The position numbers were made by a program, and so were the translations under genes. This document shows positions 63,072-64,000 of a stretch of 64,000 nt of DNA, piece after piece. Each line of letters starts with the position of its first letter. Position 1 is the stretch's first letter. This DNA comes from Lathyrus oleraceus (Eukaryota; Streptophyta; Magnoliopsida; Fabales; Fabaceae). The notes beneath the pieces were generated by a model that worked only from the letters and a program-made list of their open reading frames with translations, did not search any database and had not been told where the DNA came from. The stretch is taken from the NCBI RefSeq assembly GCF_024323335.1, contig NC_066584.1, forward strand, positions 418,539,819 to 418,603,818, in the 5' to 3' direction.

Positions 63072-64000
63072 CTATGGATGCCTAGAAGCTCGGGACACAG
63101 GAAGAACAGATGCGCAAAGCCTCTTCACCTCTCTCTCGTAAGCTGCCTCCATATCTGCCTTTTCCTTGGTGAGTCGGTCATACCTCCTCTTCCAAAACTT
63201 GGAAGACTGAGGAAGTAGAGAATTCCATGTATCATTAGGATCATCAATAACCTGATGCTCGAGGAACTCTATCAAAGCATCTTTCTCCTTAATTTGCTGA
63301 AGCAACTCTTCCCTTTCACGGATCCAGGCACGTGATAGGTCTTCGTCTCTCAACTCCTCTACTCCTTGGTTAAGGAGGGTTGAAGGCCCAGCCACAACCA
63401 AAGGTGTAGGTCTCGGATAATCGTATGGCATGAGATACTCAAATGCTCTCTTCCTTACCCAAGCAGTGTACGGTTCCAAAGCAATGCAATATTTAGGACC
63501 CAACTCCTTCCTTCCTTTCCTATGAACCTTGCGCCAAGCGCGAACCATTTTGCCCTTCAAGCCTTGGGGATCTTTACCCTCCTCAAAGAACACACCCTCT
63601 AACAGAATGTTATTAGGTTTATCCTTTAGGGGGAACCCAAGCTGACGACGTGCTAAAATAGGGTTGTAGTTAATCCCACCACATGTACCAAGAAGAGGCA
63701 CATTGGAGAATTCACCACAAGAGTCGATAATCTGCACACCATCATATACATGGTTATACCAAGAGATATCATCATTAGTGAGAGACATAAGTCTCGTGGA
63801 CCACCATAGACATCCCTTGTTCTCCTTGAAAGCGACCGTCTGAGGTAAGTGAGAAATAAACCACTTATACAACAGAGCCAAACAGCACACAATGGCACCA
63901 CCAGCCTTTGCATTCCTCATATGCAAAGAGAAATAGGTATCACCCAACAGAGTCGAAACGGGATTAAGAGAAGAGAAGATCCTAATAGCGTTCACATCCA
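63072..64000 (-). CDS. Ogre ORF1, DUF7745-like protein, partial at window edge
   Basis: At least 307 residues, open to the right edge. The translation includes GDTYFSLHMRNAKAGGAIVC, PQTVAFKENKGCLWWSTRLM, CGGINYNPILARRQLGFPL and a C-terminal charged helix (WIREREELLQQIKEKDALIE) ending SRASRHP. This matches the plant mobile-domain-like (DUF7745) family found as the extra first ORF of Ogre elements. Its role in the element is unknown. Unlike gag and pol, the visible part carries no stop or frameshift. The Met at 63993-63995 may be internal, and the true start is probably beyond the window. Confidence 0.8.
   Translation of the reverse strand, partial: DVNAIRIFSSLNPVSTLLGDTYFSLHMRNAKAGGAIVCCLALLYKWFISHLPQTVAFKENKGCLWWSTRLMSLTNDDISWYNHVYDGVQIIDSCGEFSNVPLLGTCGGINYNPILARRQLGFPLKDKPNNILLEGVFFEEGKDPQGLKGKMVRAWRKVHRKGRKELGPKYCIALEPYTAWVRKRAFEYLMPYDYPRPTPLVVAGPSTLLNQGVEELRDEDLSRAWIREREELLQQIKEKDALIEFLEHQVIDDPNDTWNSLLPQSSKFWKRRYDRLTKEKADMEAAYEREVKRLCASVLPVSRASRHP

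Larger units (their letters stand above)
47198..64000 (-). mobile_element. Ogre (Ty3/gypsy, Tat lineage) retrotransposon, 3' part
   Basis: At least 16.8 kb, running off the right edge. Minus-strand order: ORF1 (63072 to edge), gag-pro (59475-62839), a GT-AG intron (59211-59474), RT-RNH-INT (55763-59210), a repeat-filled 3'UTR (51987-55762), and the 3' LTR (47198-51986). An extra ORF upstream of gag, a spliced pro/RT junction, a second RNase H domain, a multi-kilobase LTR and a variable 3'UTR are defining Ogre traits. Multiple nonsense codons and frameshifts make it non-autonomous. It is inserted in the integrase region of the SIRE-like element. The 5' LTR, primer site and duplication partner are outside the window. 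Confidence 0.93.

Overview
This window is nuclear DNA from a legume, most likely tribe Fabeae (pea, vetch, lentil or Lathyrus group). The signs are intron-rich plant genes, AT-rich spacers, and very long Ogre-type (Ty3/gypsy, Tat lineage) retrotransposons with multi-kilobase LTRs, a DUF7745-like ORF1 and a spliced pro/RT junction. The exact species cannot be fixed from the sequence alone.

Only two host genes look functional. EF-1alpha (5186-7308) has a TATA box, a 5'UTR intron and two coding exons giving 448 residues. A sterol 3-beta-glucosyltransferase of the UGT80B1 type (25528-29769) can be modelled as 14 exons in one continuous frame (633 residues), including one GC-AG intron and a GC-rich MITE in intron 5. 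No tRNA, rRNA or CRISPR features were recognised.

The rest is nested transposable elements. From left to right: a copia-type solo LTR (634-1972, duplication CAAGT); a Tat-type gag/protease fragment close to the EF-1alpha promoter; LTR-like repeats (9640-12045 and 19884-21794) split by an Ogre-type solo LTR (12046-19878, duplication ACAGG). That solo LTR itself carries a Tourist-like MITE with a (TA)n tract, a broken hAT element (14401-17580) and a 1-kb TIR element. Then come a MULE/OTU-protease remnant (22200-23118), the UGT80B1 gene, a CACTA-like end, a Stowaway-like MITE and a 39-bp minisatellite.

The right half reads as one old SIRE-like copia element on the minus strand. It was cut twice by Ogre DNA: a solo LTR (about 34325-44340) in its env-like ORF, and a large Ogre (47198 to beyond 64000) in its integrase. 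A younger copia element (37783-43373, LTRs about 98% identical, perfect TTGAC duplication, two nonsense codons) sits inside the first Ogre LTR. The visible Ogre part comprises its 3' LTR, a 3.8-kb 3'UTR full of tandem repeats, a damaged INT/RNH/RT block, a 264-bp intron, gag-pro and ORF1.

The most unusual signals are: (1) paired TCGA-core dyads about 20 bp apart inside a strict 71-73 bp period just upstream of a TATA-like site (20251-20676), with a second dyad family at 22-24 bp spacing nearby; (2) a copia element with no recognisable tRNA primer site, whose LTR-adjacent leader is instead complementary to its own LTR; (3) several independent tandem amplifications in the Ogre 3'UTR; (4) an env-like ORF with what looks like its own TATA box and leader.
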